This document shows positions 27,998 through 38,509 of a DNA stretch of 64,000 nucleotides, in pieces (within the stretch, counting starts at the first letter, position 1; each line of letters begins with the position of its first letter). The notes below the pieces were generated by a model. It ran no database searches, was not told where the DNA came from, and saw only the letters and a list, made by a program, of their open reading frames with translations. This DNA comes from Solimonas variicoloris DSM 15731. GTDB taxonomy: Bacteria; Pseudomonadota; Gammaproteobacteria; Nevskiales; Nevskiaceae. The translations under genes were made by a program, and so were the position numbers. The stretch lies in NCBI RefSeq assembly GCF_000382285.1, contig NZ_KB907936.1, forward strand, positions 1 to 64,000. Reading direction: 5' to 3'.

Positions 27998-28167
27998 TGG
28001 CAAGCGTTGCCCTGCATCGCCGGAGCACCGCCCCGGCCCGATCGCCGGCGATCGGGCGTTCGCCGGGCAAGGACTGCCACGGGCAGTCCTTGAAAGCCCC
28101 GGCTCACCCAGCGATGGCGGCCGCCGCCGGCATCGCCGGCCACTTCGTCGACGTGCGCTCGTTCTGA
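27938..28167 (+). repeat. Duplicated leuC 3' end flanking a hairpin-rich insert
   Basis: Copy 1 (27938-27997) is the real leuC end. Copy 2 (28111-28167) codes for the same [16 protein letters not shown] followed by SF and a stop. Of the 16 shared codons, 8 differ and every difference is synonymous. Both copies start with the identical 14 bases GCGATGGCGGCCGC, 173 bases apart. Copy 2 has the codon usage of the host gene. This looks like an insertion that brought its own leuC tail and pushed the old one downstream. Confidence 0.75.
28036..28092. repeat. Two perfect hairpins in the leuC-leuD gap
   Basis: A 22-bp perfect palindrome at 28036-28057 (arm GCCCGATCGCC) is followed by an 11-bp stem at 28068-28078/28082-28092 (arm CAAGGACTGCC) with the 3-base loop ACG. 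No U-run follows, so these are unlikely to be intrinsic terminators inside the leu operon. They form the core of the insert between the two leuC tails. Confidence 0.75.
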
Positions 28168-28188
28168 GCGGCGCACCGGAGAATCAGA

Positions 28189-28830
28189 ATGAAAGCTTTC
28201 ACTGTCGTCAGCAGCAAGATCGCGCCGCTCGATCGTCCGAACGTCGATACCGACGCGATCATCCCGAAGCAGTACCTGAAGTCGATCCGCCGCACCGGCT
28301 TCGGCCCGTTCCTGTTCGACGACTGGCGTTATCTCGACGCCGGCGATCTGGAGATCGATCCGGCCACGCGCCGCGTCAATCCGGATTTCGTGCTGAACCA
28401 GCCCGCGCACAAGGGCGCGCAGATCCTGATCGCGCGCAACAACTTCGGCTGCGGCTCGTCGCGCGAGCACGCCGTGTGGGCGCTTGACGACTACGGCTTT
28501 CGCGCCGTGATCGCGCCGAGCTTTGCCGACATCTTCTTCTCGAACTGCTTCAAGAACGGCGTGCTGCCGGTGGTGCTGAAGGCCGAGGAAGTGCAGGCGA
28601 TCTTCGACGGCATCGCCAAGAATGCGGATGCGCAGTTCACGATCGATCTGCCGGCGCAGCAGGTGCGGCTGCCGTGCGGCAAGGCCTTCTCGTTCGAGAT
28701 CGATGCCGGCCGCAAGCACAACCTGGTCAACGGTCTCGACGAGATCGGTCTGACGCTGCAGCAGGCGGACGCGATCCGCGCCTACGAAGCGCGCCGCCGC
28801 GGAGAAGCGCCGTGGCTGTTCCAGGCGTGA
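28189..28830 (+). CDS. leuD: 3-isopropylmalate dehydratase small subunit
   Basis: Swivelling-domain subunit of isopropylmalate isomerase, 213 residues. It has the conserved [14 protein letters not shown] and [16 protein letters not shown] segments that bind the substrate. GGAGA at 28178 lies six bases before the ATG. It works with LeuC in the second step of leucine synthesis. The end overlaps the start of the methyltransferase gene. Confidence 0.96.
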   Translation: MKAFTVVSSKIAPLDRPNVDTDAIIPKQYLKSIRRTGFGPFLFDDWRYLDAGDLEIDPATRRVNPDFVLNQPAHKGAQILIARNNFGCGSSREHAVWALDDYGFRAVIAPSFADIFFSNCFKNGVLPVVLKAEEVQAIFDGIAKNADAQFTIDLPAQQVRLPCGKAFSFEIDAGRKHNLVNGLDEIGLTLQQADAIRAYEARRRGEAPWLFQA

Positions 28831-29600
28831 ACGCGATCGCCGCCGGTCAGGCCTGGGACGCTGGCGCCTACGCGCGTAACGGCCGTTTCGTCGCCGATCT
28901 GGCCGCCGATCTGGTCGACTGGCTGGCGCCGGCGCCGGGCGAGCGCGTGCTCGATCTGGGCTGCGGCGACGGCGCGCTGACCGAGCAGCTGGTCGAGCGC
29001 GGCGCCACGGTAGTCGGCGCCGATGCCAGCCCCGAACTGGTTGCGGCGGCGCGGGCGCGCGGCCTTGACGCGCGCGTGCTCGACGCTCAGGCGCTGCCGT
29101 TCGACGCCGAGTTCGACGCCGTGTTCTCGAACGCGGCGCTGCACTGGATGAAGCGCGATCCCGACGCGGTGCTGGCCGGCGTGGCGCGCGCGCTGAAGCC
29201 CGGCGGCCGCTTCGTCGCCGAGATGGGCGCGGCCGGCAACGTCGCTGCGATCCGCGGTGCCGTGCATGAGGCGATGGCGCGGCGCGGCCTCGACGCCGCC
29301 GCCGCCGATCCCTGGTTCTTCCCGACGCTCGCCGACTATCGCCGCCGCCTGCAGGCGGCCGGTTTCGAGATCGCCGGCATCGAGACCTTCGCGCGGCCGA
29401 CGCGGCTGCCGGGCGATATCCGCGGCTGGCTGCAGACCTTCGCGCAGGCCTTTCTCGCCGCGGTGCCGGAGGCCGGGCGCGCGGCGCTGGTCGACGAGGT
29501 GCGCAGCGCGCTGGCGCCGCGGCTCGCCAGCGCGGCGGGACAGTGGACCGCCGACTACGTCCGGCTGCGTTTCATCGCCATGAAGCGGCGGCCGGCCTGA
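28827..29600 (+). CDS. Class I SAM-dependent methyltransferase
   Basis: A methyltransferase of about 257 residues with [16 protein letters not shown] (SAM loop), [11 protein letters not shown] and [16 protein letters not shown]. The latter resembles trans-aconitate methyltransferase-like proteins, but the substrate is unknown. The GTG at 28827 overlaps the leuD stop (GTGA); the GTG at 28812 is an alternative. Its place between leuD and leuB suggests a link to small carboxylic acids, perhaps protecting the cell from side products, though that is inference. Confidence 0.8.
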   Translation: MNAIAAGQAWDAGAYARNGRFVADLAADLVDWLAPAPGERVLDLGCGDGALTEQLVERGATVVGADASPELVAAARARGLDARVLDAQALPFDAEFDAVFSNAALHWMKRDPDAVLAGVARALKPGGRFVAEMGAAGNVAAIRGAVHEAMARRGLDAAAADPWFFPTLADYRRRLQAAGFEIAGIETFARPTRLPGDIRGWLQTFAQAFLAAVPEAGRAALVDEVRSALAPRLASAAGQWTADYVRLRFIAMKRRPA

Positions 29601-29653
29601 GGGGCCGCGGCACGCCGTTCCCATCGATTTCACGAACGACAGACGACACGACA

Positions 29654-30739
29654 ATGACGACGAAGAAGATCCTGATTCTGACCGGCGACGGCATCGGCCC
29701 CGAGATCATGGGCGAGGCGGTCAAGGTGCTCGAGGTGCTGAAGGCGGGCGGCGAGGCGATCGAGTGGCGCTTCGGCCTGCTCGGCGGCGCCGCCTACGAC
29801 GCCGAGGGCCATCCGTATCCGCCGAGCACGCAGAAGGCGGCGCGCGAGGCCGACGCGATCCTGCTCGCCGCGGTCGGCGGCCCGAAGTACGACGAGCTGC
29901 CGCGCGAGCTGCGCCCGGAGCGCGGCCTGCTCGGCATCCGCAAGGATCTGAACCTGTTCGCCAACTTCCGGCCGGCGCTGGCCTTCGAGGAACTCGCCGA
30001 CGCGTCGTCGCTGAAGAAGGAGGTGATCGCCGGGCTCGACATCCTGATCCTGCGCGAGCTGACCGGCGACATCTACTTCGGTCAGCCGCGCGGCCGCCGC
30101 ACCAATGCCGACGGCCAGCTCGAAGGCTACGACACCATGCACTACAGCGTGCCGGAGATCGAGCGCATCGCCCGCGTCGCCTTCGAGGCCGCGCGCAAGC
30201 GCCACAAGCGCGTCTGCTCGGTCGACAAGGAGAACGTGCTGGAGACCTCGCGCCTGTGGCGCGAGGTGGTGATCCGCATCGGCCAGGAGTATCCGGACGT
30301 CGAGCTGACGCACATGTACGTCGACAACGCGGCGATGCAGCTGCTCAAGCGGCCGAAGCAGTTCGACGTGATCGTCACCGGCAACATCTTCGGCGACATC
30401 CTCTCCGACGAAGCCTCGATGCTGGCCGGCTCGATCGGCATGCTGCCCTCGGCCTCGCTCGATGCGAACAACAAGGGCATGTACGAGCCGATCCACGGCA
30501 GCGCGCCGGACATCGCCGGCCAGAACAAGGCCAATCCGCTGGCGACGATCCTGTCGGTCGGCATGATGTTCCGCTACAGCTTCGGCCGCGGCGACGTCGC
30601 CGATCGCATCGACGCCGCCGTCAAGCAGGTGCTGCGCGACGGCTATCGCACCGGCGACATCGCGCAGCCGGGCGAGAAGGTGATCGGCACGCGCGAGATG
30701 GGCGACGCGGTGGTCGCGGCGCTCAAGCGCCTGGCCTGA
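29654..30739 (+). CDS. leuB: 3-isopropylmalate dehydrogenase
   Basis: Third enzyme of leucine synthesis, an NAD-dependent oxidative decarboxylase of 361 residues. Visible are [12 protein letters not shown], the substrate arginines in [22 protein letters not shown], and the metal-binding [20 protein letters not shown]. The ATG at 29654 gives the standard start. A hairpin at 30771-30790 follows before asd. Confidence 0.97.
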   Translation: MTTKKILILTGDGIGPEIMGEAVKVLEVLKAGGEAIEWRFGLLGGAAYDAEGHPYPPSTQKAAREADAILLAAVGGPKYDELPRELRPERGLLGIRKDLNLFANFRPALAFEELADASSLKKEVIAGLDILILRELTGDIYFGQPRGRRTNADGQLEGYDTMHYSVPEIERIARVAFEAARKRHKRVCSVDKENVLETSRLWREVVIRIGQEYPDVELTHMYVDNAAMQLLKRPKQFDVIVTGNIFGDILSDEASMLAGSIGMLPSASLDANNKGMYEPIHGSAPDIAGQNKANPLATILSVGMMFRYSFGRGDVADRIDAAVKQVLRDGYRTGDIAQPGEKVIGTREMGDAVVAALKRLA

Positions 30740-30770
30740 GACGCGCGCGTCGGCGCGCATGATTTCCAAC

Positions 30771-30790
30771 GCGGAGCGACGGCGCTCCGC
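30771..30790 (+). other. Hairpin between leuB and asd
   Basis: GCGGAGCG and CGCTCCGC form an 8-bp stem around ACGG, 32 bases after the leuB stop and 28 bases before asd. There is no U-run. It could be an mRNA-processing or partial termination structure. Confidence 0.4.
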
Positions 30791-30817
30791 ACACGAGATG
30801 TCCTGAAGGGTAGAGAG

Positions 30818-31933
30818 ATGAAGAAGCTAGGTCTGGTCGGCTGGCGCGGCATGGTCGGCTCGGTGCTGATGCAGCGCATGCAGGAGGAGAACGACTTCGT
30901 TCACGTCGAGCCGCATTTCTTCAGCACGTCCGCCGTCGGCGGCGCGGGCCCGAAGATCGGCGGACGCGACACGCCGGCGCTCAAGGACGCGAACAGCGTC
31001 GAGGCGCTGCGGGCGATGGACATCATCATCACCTGCCAGGGCGGCGACTATACGAACGCGGTGTTCCCGAAGCTGCGCGCCGCCGGCTGGGACGGCTACT
31101 GGATCGACGCCGCCTCGGCACTGCGCATGGCCGACGACGCCGTCATCATTCTCGATCCGGTCAACCGCGCCGTGATCGACGCCGCGCTCGACAAGGGCGT
31201 GAAGAACTACATCGGCGGCAACTGCACGGTGTCGCTGATGCTGATGGCGGTCGGCGCGCTGTACGAAGCCGGCCTCGTCGAGTGGATGAGCGCGATGACT
31301 TACCAGGCCGCGTCCGGCGCCGGCGCGCAGAACATGCGCGAGCTGCTGGCGCAGATGGGCGTGCTCGAGCGCACGGTCGCCGCCGAACTGGCCGAGCCGG
31401 CGTCGGCGATCCTCGACATCGACCGCAAGGTGGCCGCCGCGCAGCGCTCGGCCGATTTCCCGACGCAGCACTTCGGCGTGCCGCTGGCGGGTTCGCTGAT
31501 CCCGTACATCGACAAGCAGCTCGACAACGGCCAGTCCAAGGAAGAATGGAAGGGTCAGGCGGAGACCAACAAGATCCTCGGCCGCGCGGCCGACCCGATC
31601 CCGGTCGACGGCCTGTGCGTGCGCATCGGCGCGATGCGCTGCCACTCGCAGGCGCTGACCATCAAGCTCAAGCGCGACGTGCCGGTCGCCGAGATCGAGC
31701 AGATGATCCGCACCCACAACGAATGGGTACGCGTGGTGCCGAACACGCGCGAGGACTCGATGAAGGCGCTGACCCCGGTCGCCGTCACCGGCACGCTGAA
31801 CGTCGCCGTCGGCCGCCTGCGCAAGCTCAACATGGGCCCGACCTATCTCGGCGCGTTCACCGTCGGCGACCAGCTGCTGTGGGGCGCTGCCGAGCCGCTG
31901 CGTCGCATGCTGCGCATCCTGCTCGCGCGCTGA
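30818..31933 (+). CDS. asd: Aspartate-semialdehyde dehydrogenase
   Basis: NADPH-dependent enzyme at the branch to lysine, methionine, threonine and diaminopimelate, 371 residues. The nucleotide loop is [10 protein letters not shown] and the catalytic Cys136 is in [11 protein letters not shown], the Gram-negative (E. coli) type. GAAGGGTAGAGAG supplies the ribosome-binding site. The usg paralogue follows 221 bases later, after a hairpin and a terminator. Confidence 0.97.
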   Translation: MKKLGLVGWRGMVGSVLMQRMQEENDFVHVEPHFFSTSAVGGAGPKIGGRDTPALKDANSVEALRAMDIIITCQGGDYTNAVFPKLRAAGWDGYWIDAASALRMADDAVIILDPVNRAVIDAALDKGVKNYIGGNCTVSLMLMAVGALYEAGLVEWMSAMTYQAASGAGAQNMRELLAQMGVLERTVAAELAEPASAILDIDRKVAAAQRSADFPTQHFGVPLAGSLIPYIDKQLDNGQSKEEWKGQAETNKILGRAADPIPVDGLCVRIGAMRCHSQALTIKLKRDVPVAEIEQMIRTHNEWVRVVPNTREDSMKALTPVAVTGTLNVAVGRLRKLNMGPTYLGAFTVGDQLLWGAAEPLRRMLRILLAR

Positions 31934-31955
31934 ACATCGCGGCGCGGTCGCCCGC

Positions 31956-31993
31956 GGGCCTGTCGGCGCGATGTTAGCCGCGCCGACAGGCCC
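31956..31993. repeat. Perfect 15-bp inverted repeat after asd
   Basis: GGGCCTGTCGGCGCG (31956-31970) pairs completely with 31979-31993, leaving an 8-base loop. It starts 22 bases after the asd stop. It is immediately followed by TAGAAT at 31994-31999, which reads like a -10 box. No U-run follows this stem. Confidence 0.75.
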
Positions 31994-32014
31994 TAGAATG
32001 GCGCCCCTTCGCGC

Positions 32015-32048
32015 AGACCCGTCCGGCGTCTCGCCGGCGGGTCTTTTT
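32015..32048 (+). terminator. Intrinsic terminator between asd and usg
   Basis: AGACCCG-T-CCGGC, loop GTCTC, GCCGG-CGGGTCT, then TTTTT: a GC-rich 12-bp stem with one bulge followed by a U-run. It is the clearest rho-independent terminator in the window and probably ends the leu-asd transcript. Confidence 0.85.
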
Positions 32049-32154
32049 CGTTGGGCGGCGTCATGCGCGCCGTGCGTCAGCCGGGTCGTCAGCGCACGGC
32101 CGGTTCGCGCTACGCTGCAAGGCCGCCGTACGGATCGTTCACAGAGGAGAGTGC

Positions 32155-33177
32155 ATGTCGAAGCGGTATGAGATCGCAGTGATCGGCGCCGACAGCCCGA
32201 TCGCCGAGGCGCTGCTGGAACTGATGGCCGAGCGTCGCTTCCCGGCCGGCGAGACTTCGGCGCTGGTGCTCGATCCGGCCTCGGAGGCCGACGTCCGCTT
32301 CGTCGGGCAGGCGCTGTTGCTCGAAGACGCCCGCCAGTTCGATTTCACGCAGGTGCAGCTCGCGTTCCTCGCCGACGACGATCCGGAGCTGTCGGCGCAG
32401 GCCGAGCGTGCCGCCGATGCCGGCGTCGTCGTGATCGACGCCAGCGGCCAGGCCTGGCCTGATTCGGCGATCCCGGTGGTCGTGCCCGAGGTCAACGCGA
32501 AGGCGCTGGCCGCCTTCAACGAGCGCGGCATCGTCGCCTCGCCGGATCGCCTCAACGTCGCGCTGGCGCCGGTGCTCGCCGCGCTCGATGCCGCGTTCGG
32601 CCTGACCGCGGTGACGCTGACCGGGCTGATCGCCGCCTCCGATGGCGGCCGCGCCGCGCTGGAGGATCTCGCCCGCGAGACCACGGCGCTGCTCAACGCC
32701 CGTTTCTACGAGCGCCGCTATTACGCGCGGCAGATCGCCTTCAACGTGCTCGGCCAGGACGGCGACGCCGGCGTCGACGGCTATACCGAGCGCGAGCGTC
32801 GCATCGCCGATGAACTGCCGGCGCTGCTCGGCCGGCCGCGGCTGGCGGTGCAGGCGACGCTGGTGCAGGTCCCGGTGTTCTACGGCGACGCCGCCAGCAT
32901 CGAGCTGCGCTTTGGACAGCCGGTCGATCTCGAACTCGCCGCCGAGCGCCTGTCGGCGCTGCCCGGCTTCTCGCTCGAGGCTTCGCGCCTCGCCGAGGAT
33001 GGCGCCACTCCGGTCACCGACGCGGCGATGAGTACCGACGTGCGCCTCGGCCGGCTGCGCGCGGTGCGCGGCGAGCCGCATGCGCTGGCGCTGTGGCTGA
33101 CCGCCGACAACATCCGTCGCTGCAGTGCCTTGAATGCATTGGCGAATGCCGAAATCGTCGTCCGTGACTATTTATAA
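32155..33177 (+). CDS. usg: USG-1 protein, asd-like paralogue without catalytic cysteine
   Basis: A 340-residue homologue of Asd. It keeps the Rossmann start (IAVIGADSPIAEALLELM) and the dimer part, but the region equivalent to GGNCTVS reads ASPDRLNVALAP, with no cysteine, so it should not be a semialdehyde dehydrogenase. The asd-usg-fimV-truA order is conserved in pseudomonads. GAGGAG precedes the ATG. Its function is unknown. Confidence 0.9.
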   Translation: MSKRYEIAVIGADSPIAEALLELMAERRFPAGETSALVLDPASEADVRFVGQALLLEDARQFDFTQVQLAFLADDDPELSAQAERAADAGVVVIDASGQAWPDSAIPVVVPEVNAKALAAFNERGIVASPDRLNVALAPVLAALDAAFGLTAVTLTGLIAASDGGRAALEDLARETTALLNARFYERRYYARQIAFNVLGQDGDAGVDGYTERERRIADELPALLGRPRLAVQATLVQVPVFYGDAASIELRFGQPVDLELAAERLSALPGFSLEASRLAEDGATPVTDAAMSTDVRLGRLRAVRGEPHALALWLTADNIRRCSALNALANAEIVVRDYL

Positions 33178-33192
33178 ATCATCATGTATAAA
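33164..33192 (+). promoter_or_regulatory. Putative fimV promoter in an AT-rich island
   Basis: GTGACT (33164-33169) and TATAAA (33187-33192) have a 17-base spacer, and another TATAAA lies at 33173. The stretch 33169-33220 is the most AT-rich in the window and ends about 50 bases before the fimV start. Confidence 0.5.
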
Positions 33193-33273
33193 AGGGCTTA
33201 TATGCTTTATTTAAGCCGCAGCATGAAATTCGGTGCGGCGCTCGCGACGGGTCCAAGGGGGGCTTGGAGGGCT

Positions 33274-35733
33274 ATGAAGCGCATCGTGAAGCCTGCGGCG
33301 GCGATCGTCGTCGGACTGTGGCTGTCGTCGGCGGCCGCGCTGGGCCTTGGCGACATTCAGGTGCGTTCGCATCTGAACCAGCATTTCAGCGCCACGATTC
33401 CGCTGACCGCGGTCAGCGCCGAAGAGGCGGACGGTCTGCGCGTGACGCTGGCCAGCGTCGACGATTTCGCCCGCGCCGGCCTCGACCGCAACGCCTATCT
33501 GTCGACGCTGCGCTTCGCCGTGCGCACCGATGGTCCGGCGCGCATCGAGATCAGCAGCGCGCAGCCGGCGCGTGAACCTTATCTGCAGCTGCTGCTCGAG
33601 ATCCGCAGCGGTGGCAGCCGCATCCTGCGCCAGTACACCGTGCTGCTCGATCCGCCGGGCCTGGCGAGCGCCGCGCCGGCGCCCGCCGCCGCGGGAGGCG
33701 AGGCCAAGCCGACGATCGTCTTCGAAGAGCCGGTGCGTTCGGCGCCGCGCAAGCCGGCGCCGCGCGCCCAGGCGCCGGTGGCGGCCAGCGACGCGCCCGC
33801 CGCCGCAGGCGAAACCGGCATGGCCGAAGCGGGCGAGCTGTACGGTCCTGTCAAGCCGGCCGAGACGCTGTGGAGCATCGCCACGCGGATGCGGCCGAGT
33901 CCCGACATCAGCATGGATCAGGTGCTGCTGGCGATCTACAACAGCAATCCGCGCGCCTTCGACGGCGGCCTCAACGGCCTGCTGAAGGGCGCGATGCTGC
34001 GCGTGCCGAGCGCCGCCGACATGACGGCGACCGGCGCCGCCGACGCCAAGGCCGAGGTCGCGCGCCTGCGCGCGCTGCCGGCCGGCGCTGCCGCGCGTCG
34101 CGTCGCGCCGCGGCCGCGGCGTCCGCAGATCGAACCGGCGCAGATCGCGCCGCCGCCGGCGGTGACGCCGGCCGCCGAGGCGCCGGCCGTCCCGGCTCCC
34201 GAAGCCGCGGCGCCGGCCGCCGCGCTGCCCGAACCGGCGCCGGCTGCCGTCGCAGCGCCGAGCGCCGCGTCGCCGTCATCGGCCGCTCCGGCTGCCGCCA
34301 GCGCTGAACCCGTGGCCGAGCCGGCGGCGGAGCATGCCGCGCCGGCGCCGGATGCGAGCGCCGCTCCGGCCGCCAGCGAACCGAGCGCCGCGCCGGCACC
34401 CAAGCCGGCGACCCCGCCGGCCCCGGCTCCGGCCCGCGGCGAGGAAGCTGGCTTGCTGGAAAGCCTGCTGATCCCGCTGGTGCTCGGCCTGCTCGCGCTG
34501 GGCGGCATCGGCTATCTCTACACGCGCTGGAAGCAGCGTCGCGATGCCCACGCCGCACCGGCCGCGCTCGCTCCCGACATGCGCGACATGCGCTCGCGGC
34601 CGTCGGCCGGCAAGATGGCCGCTGCCGGCGGCGTCGCCGCGGCTGCCGCCGCGCCGGTCGCCGACGTGGCGGCCGACAAGCTCAGCGCGCGCGAGGCGCT
34701 GGAACGCCTGCAGGACAGCCTCGACACGGCGCCGGAAGCGGACGTGGCCGCGCCCACCGCGGCGCAAGTGTTCGATGCCGCGCCGGCGACCGCCGACGCC
34801 AATCTGCCGCCGGTCGATTTCGATCTCACCGGACAGTTCGCGACACAGACGGTGCAGATCGACCTCGACGCCAACGACCCGGTGTCGGAAGCCGACTTCC
34901 ATCTGGCCTACGGGCTCTACGACGAAGCCGCGCTGCTGCTGCGCCAGGCCGCCGAGAAGGAACCGCAGCGCCTCGACATCGGCCTCAAGCTGGCCGAGAC
35001 CTACTTCGCCGCCGGCAAGGCCGAGGATTTCGAGCAGACCGCTGCGGTACTGAAGGACCGCGTGCCGCCGGCCGAGTGGCAGAAGCTGGCGATCATGGGG
35101 CGGCAGATCGCGCCGGCGTCGCCGCTGTTCGCCGACGGCGCCAGCGCCGACGTGCCGCTCGAGACCGATCTCGATTTCAGCTTCGATACGCCGCTGGAGA
35201 CGCCGTCCGCCACCGAGACGCCGGCCGCGACGACGCACGCCGTGAGCGAGGAGTCGCTGGAATTCCGCCTCGAGGATCTCGAACTGGCGTCGCTGGACGC
35301 CGGCAAGCTCGATGAGCCGGCGCCGAAGCCGGCCGAGACGGTCGAGTTCGACCTCGGCGAGTTCGATCTCGATCCGACGCCTGCCGCCACGCCGGCCCCG
35401 CCGCCGGCCGCGGCCGATGCCGGCAACACCGTCGAATTCGATCTCAGCGCTTTCGACATCGAGGCGCCCGCCGCGCCGGCGCCTGCGGGCGCGGCTGCGC
35501 CTGCTGCCGAGGCGAGCGCCGGCATCCGTCTCGACGAGTTCGACTTCGACGTGGTGCCGACCGATGCCGGCGAGATCTCCGGCGACGAGGCCGGCACCAA
35601 GCTCGATCTGGCGCGGGCCTACGTCGACATGGGCGACAACGAGATGGCGCGCGGCCTGCTGAACGAGGTGCTGCAGCAGGGCAACGACGCGCAGCAGCAG
35701 GAAGCGCGCAACCTGCTCGGCCGCCTCGGCTGA
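33274..35733 (+). CDS. fimV: FimV-like peptidoglycan-binding polar hub protein
   Basis: An 819-residue inner-membrane protein. A signal peptide ends in SSAAALGLGD, and the FimV N-terminal domain follows (IQVRSHLNQHFSATIPL). A LysM peptidoglycan-binding region lies near 190-240, then a long Ala/Pro-rich linker, and one membrane helix at about 395-415. The cytoplasmic part has repeated acidic EFDL motifs and ends in the FimV TPR motif (LDLARAYVDMGDNEMARGLLNEVLQQG). In Pseudomonas it organises type IV pili and cell-pole proteins. GGAGG at 33266 selects the ATG at 33274 over the earlier one at 33184. Confidence 0.92.
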   Translation: MKRIVKPAAAIVVGLWLSSAAALGLGDIQVRSHLNQHFSATIPLTAVSAEEADGLRVTLASVDDFARAGLDRNAYLSTLRFAVRTDGPARIEISSAQPAREPYLQLLLEIRSGGSRILRQYTVLLDPPGLASAAPAPAAAGGEAKPTIVFEEPVRSAPRKPAPRAQAPVAASDAPAAAGETGMAEAGELYGPVKPAETLWSIATRMRPSPDISMDQVLLAIYNSNPRAFDGGLNGLLKGAMLRVPSAADMTATGAADAKAEVARLRALPAGAAARRVAPRPRRPQIEPAQIAPPPAVTPAAEAPAVPAPEAAAPAAALPEPAPAAVAAPSAASPSSAAPAAASAEPVAEPAAEHAAPAPDASAAPAASEPSAAPAPKPATPPAPAPARGEEAGLLESLLIPLVLGLLALGGIGYLYTRWKQRRDAHAAPAALAPDMRDMRSRPSAGKMAAAGGVAAAAAAPVADVAADKLSAREALERLQDSLDTAPEADVAAPTAAQVFDAAPATADANLPPVDFDLTGQFATQTVQIDLDANDPVSEADFHLAYGLYDEAALLLRQAAEKEPQRLDIGLKLAETYFAAGKAEDFEQTAAVLKDRVPPAEWQKLAIMGRQIAPASPLFADGASADVPLETDLDFSFDTPLETPSATETPAATTHAVSEESLEFRLEDLELASLDAGKLDEPAPKPAETVEFDLGEFDLDPTPAATPAPPPAAADAGNTVEFDLSAFDIEAPAAPAPAGAAAPAAEASAGIRLDEFDFDVVPTDAGEISGDEAGTKLDLARAYVDMGDNEMARGLLNEVLQQGNDAQQQEARNLLGRLG

Positions 35734-35763
35734 TGCGCGCAGCGCGCTGACGGGTCCGGGCGC

Positions 35764-36549
35764 GTGGCGCGCTACGCGGCCGGTGTCGAGTATCTCGGCG
35801 CGGCGTACTCGGGCTGGCAGGCACTGACCGGCTTGCACACGATCCAGGCCGAGCTCGAACGCGCGCTCGGCCGCGTCGCCGACCATCCGCTGACGGTGAC
35901 CGCGGCCGGCCGCACCGACGCCGGCGTGCACGCGATGCAGCAGGTCGTGCACTTCGACAGCGACGCCGTGCGCAGCGATTACGCCTGGCTGCTCGGCACC
36001 AACAGCAATCTGGCCGCCGACGTCAGCCTGCGCTGGGTGCAGGCGGTGCCGATCGGGTTTCACGCGCGTCACAGCGCCGTGGAGCGTTCGTACCGCTACG
36101 TGATCCACAACCGGCGCGCGCGCAGCGCACTGCTCGGCGGCCGCACTGCGCACTGGCCGCGGCCGCTCGACGCCGCGGCGATGCACGAGGCCGCGCAGGC
36201 CCTGGTCGGCGAGCTCGACTTCAGCTCGTTCCGCGATTCGCAGTGCCAGTCGCCGACGCCGATGCGCAACGTGCGCCGCATCGAGGTGCAGCGGCGCGGC
36301 GATTTCGTCGTGCTCGACATCGCCGGCAATGCCTTCCTGCACCACATGGTGCGCAACATCACCGGCACCCTGGTCGAGGTCGGACTCGGCAAGCAGCCGG
36401 TCGCCTGGGTCGCGCAGGTGCTCGCCGCACGCGACCGCACGAAAGCCGGCATGACGGCGCCGGCCGAAGGGCTCTATTTCGTAGGGCCGCAATATCCGGC
36501 AGAATTCGCGCTCCCGAAACCGCCGCAGCCGTGGTTCCCCGGAGCGTAA
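35764..36549 (+). CDS. truA: tRNA pseudouridine(38-40) synthase
   Basis: Modifies U38-U40 of tRNA anticodon arms. It has 261 residues and the catalytic aspartate in AGRTDAGVHAMQQVVHF. The conserved SFRDSQCQSPTPMRNV and FLHHMVRNITGTL segments are present. The start is the GTG at 35764, giving ARYAAGVEYLGAAYSGWQ. It follows fimV by 30 bases, as in pseudomonads. Confidence 0.95.
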   Translation: MARYAAGVEYLGAAYSGWQALTGLHTIQAELERALGRVADHPLTVTAAGRTDAGVHAMQQVVHFDSDAVRSDYAWLLGTNSNLAADVSLRWVQAVPIGFHARHSAVERSYRYVIHNRRARSALLGGRTAHWPRPLDAAAMHEAAQALVGELDFSSFRDSQCQSPTPMRNVRRIEVQRRGDFVVLDIAGNAFLHHMVRNITGTLVEVGLGKQPVAWVAQVLAARDRTKAGMTAPAEGLYFVGPQYPAEFALPKPPQPWFPGA

Positions 36550-36571
36550 GGGTCGCGCGGCGACGCCACCG

Positions 36572-36645
36572 CCCCTCGCCCGCGTAGCGGGAGAGGGGAG
36601 GACCGTTCGCGAAGCGAATGGTGGGGTGAGGGCCGCGCAGCGGCC
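36572..36645. repeat. Three consecutive triloop hairpins (REP-like) between truA and trpF
   Basis: Stem 1 (36572-36598) has 12 bp with one mismatch and loop GTA. Stem 2 (36602-36622) has 9 bp and loop GAA. Stem 3 (36631-36645) has 6 bp, arm GGCCGC, and loop GCA. The text resembles the CCCTC...GAGGGG...GGGTGAGGG repeats scattered between genes of many proteobacteria. It fills most of the 119-base gap. Confidence 0.75.
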
Positions 36646-36668
36646 GTGAAGCAACGAACAAGGTTCCA

Positions 36669-37309
36669 GTGTCCCGCATTCGCATCAAGTTCTGTGGTCT
36701 GCGCCGTCCCCGTGACGTCGAGGCCGCTGTGGCGCTGGGCGTCGATGCGATCGGTCTGATCCTGGTCCCGGCGAGCCCGCGCGCCGTCGACTTCGCGCTC
36801 GCCGCGCGTCTGCGCGCGAGCCTGCCGCCGTTCGTCAGCAGCGTGCTGCTGTTCAAGGACCCGGACGCCAGCTACGTGCAGGACGCGATCGACGCCGTGC
36901 GCCCCGATCTGCTGCAGTTTCACGGCAACGAGGCGCCGGCGTTCTGCGCGAGCTTCGGCGTGCCGTACCTGAAGGCGATCGCGATGGGCGGCAAGGTTTC
37001 GCTGCGCGGCGCGGCGCGGCACTACCGCAGCGCCGCGGCGCTGCTGCTCGACGGCCATGCGCCGGGCGGACTCGGCGGGCGCGGCGAGGCCTTCGACTGG
37101 GCTGCGGTACCGAAGATCAACAAGCCGCTGGTGCTCGCCGGCGGCCTCAACGCCGGCAACGTCGGTCGCGGCATCGCCATGCTCGCGCCGTACGCGGTCG
37201 ACGTCTCCAGCGGCATTGAGCGCAAGCCGGGCGTCAAGGACGAGGCAAAGATGGGCGCCTTCGTCGACGCCGTGCGGCGCGCCGAAAAGAAACTGCAAGC
37301 GGTGAAACG

Positions 37310-37313
<4 letters not shown>
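36669..37313 (+). CDS. trpF: Phosphoribosylanthranilate isomerase
   Basis: Third step of the tryptophan branch (PRA to CdRP), a TIM barrel of 214 residues. Catalytic Cys8 is in IKFCGLRR, and Asp is expected in the SSGIE-linked C-terminal loops; LLQFHGNE and [10 protein letters not shown] are typical. It begins at a GTG (36669). Its stop overlaps trpB (ATGA). Confidence 0.95.

Positions 37314-38505
<1,192 letters not shown>

Positions 38506-38509
<4 letters not shown>

Noticed and set aside
28104-28295. Small minus-strand frame between leuC and leuD
   Set aside because: It only reads the complement of the duplicated leuC tail and the leuD start; no ribosome-binding site.
34276-36654. Long minus-strand frame opposite fimV and truA
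   Set aside because: Mirror of the Ala/Pro/Glu codons of fimV; no recognisable protein.
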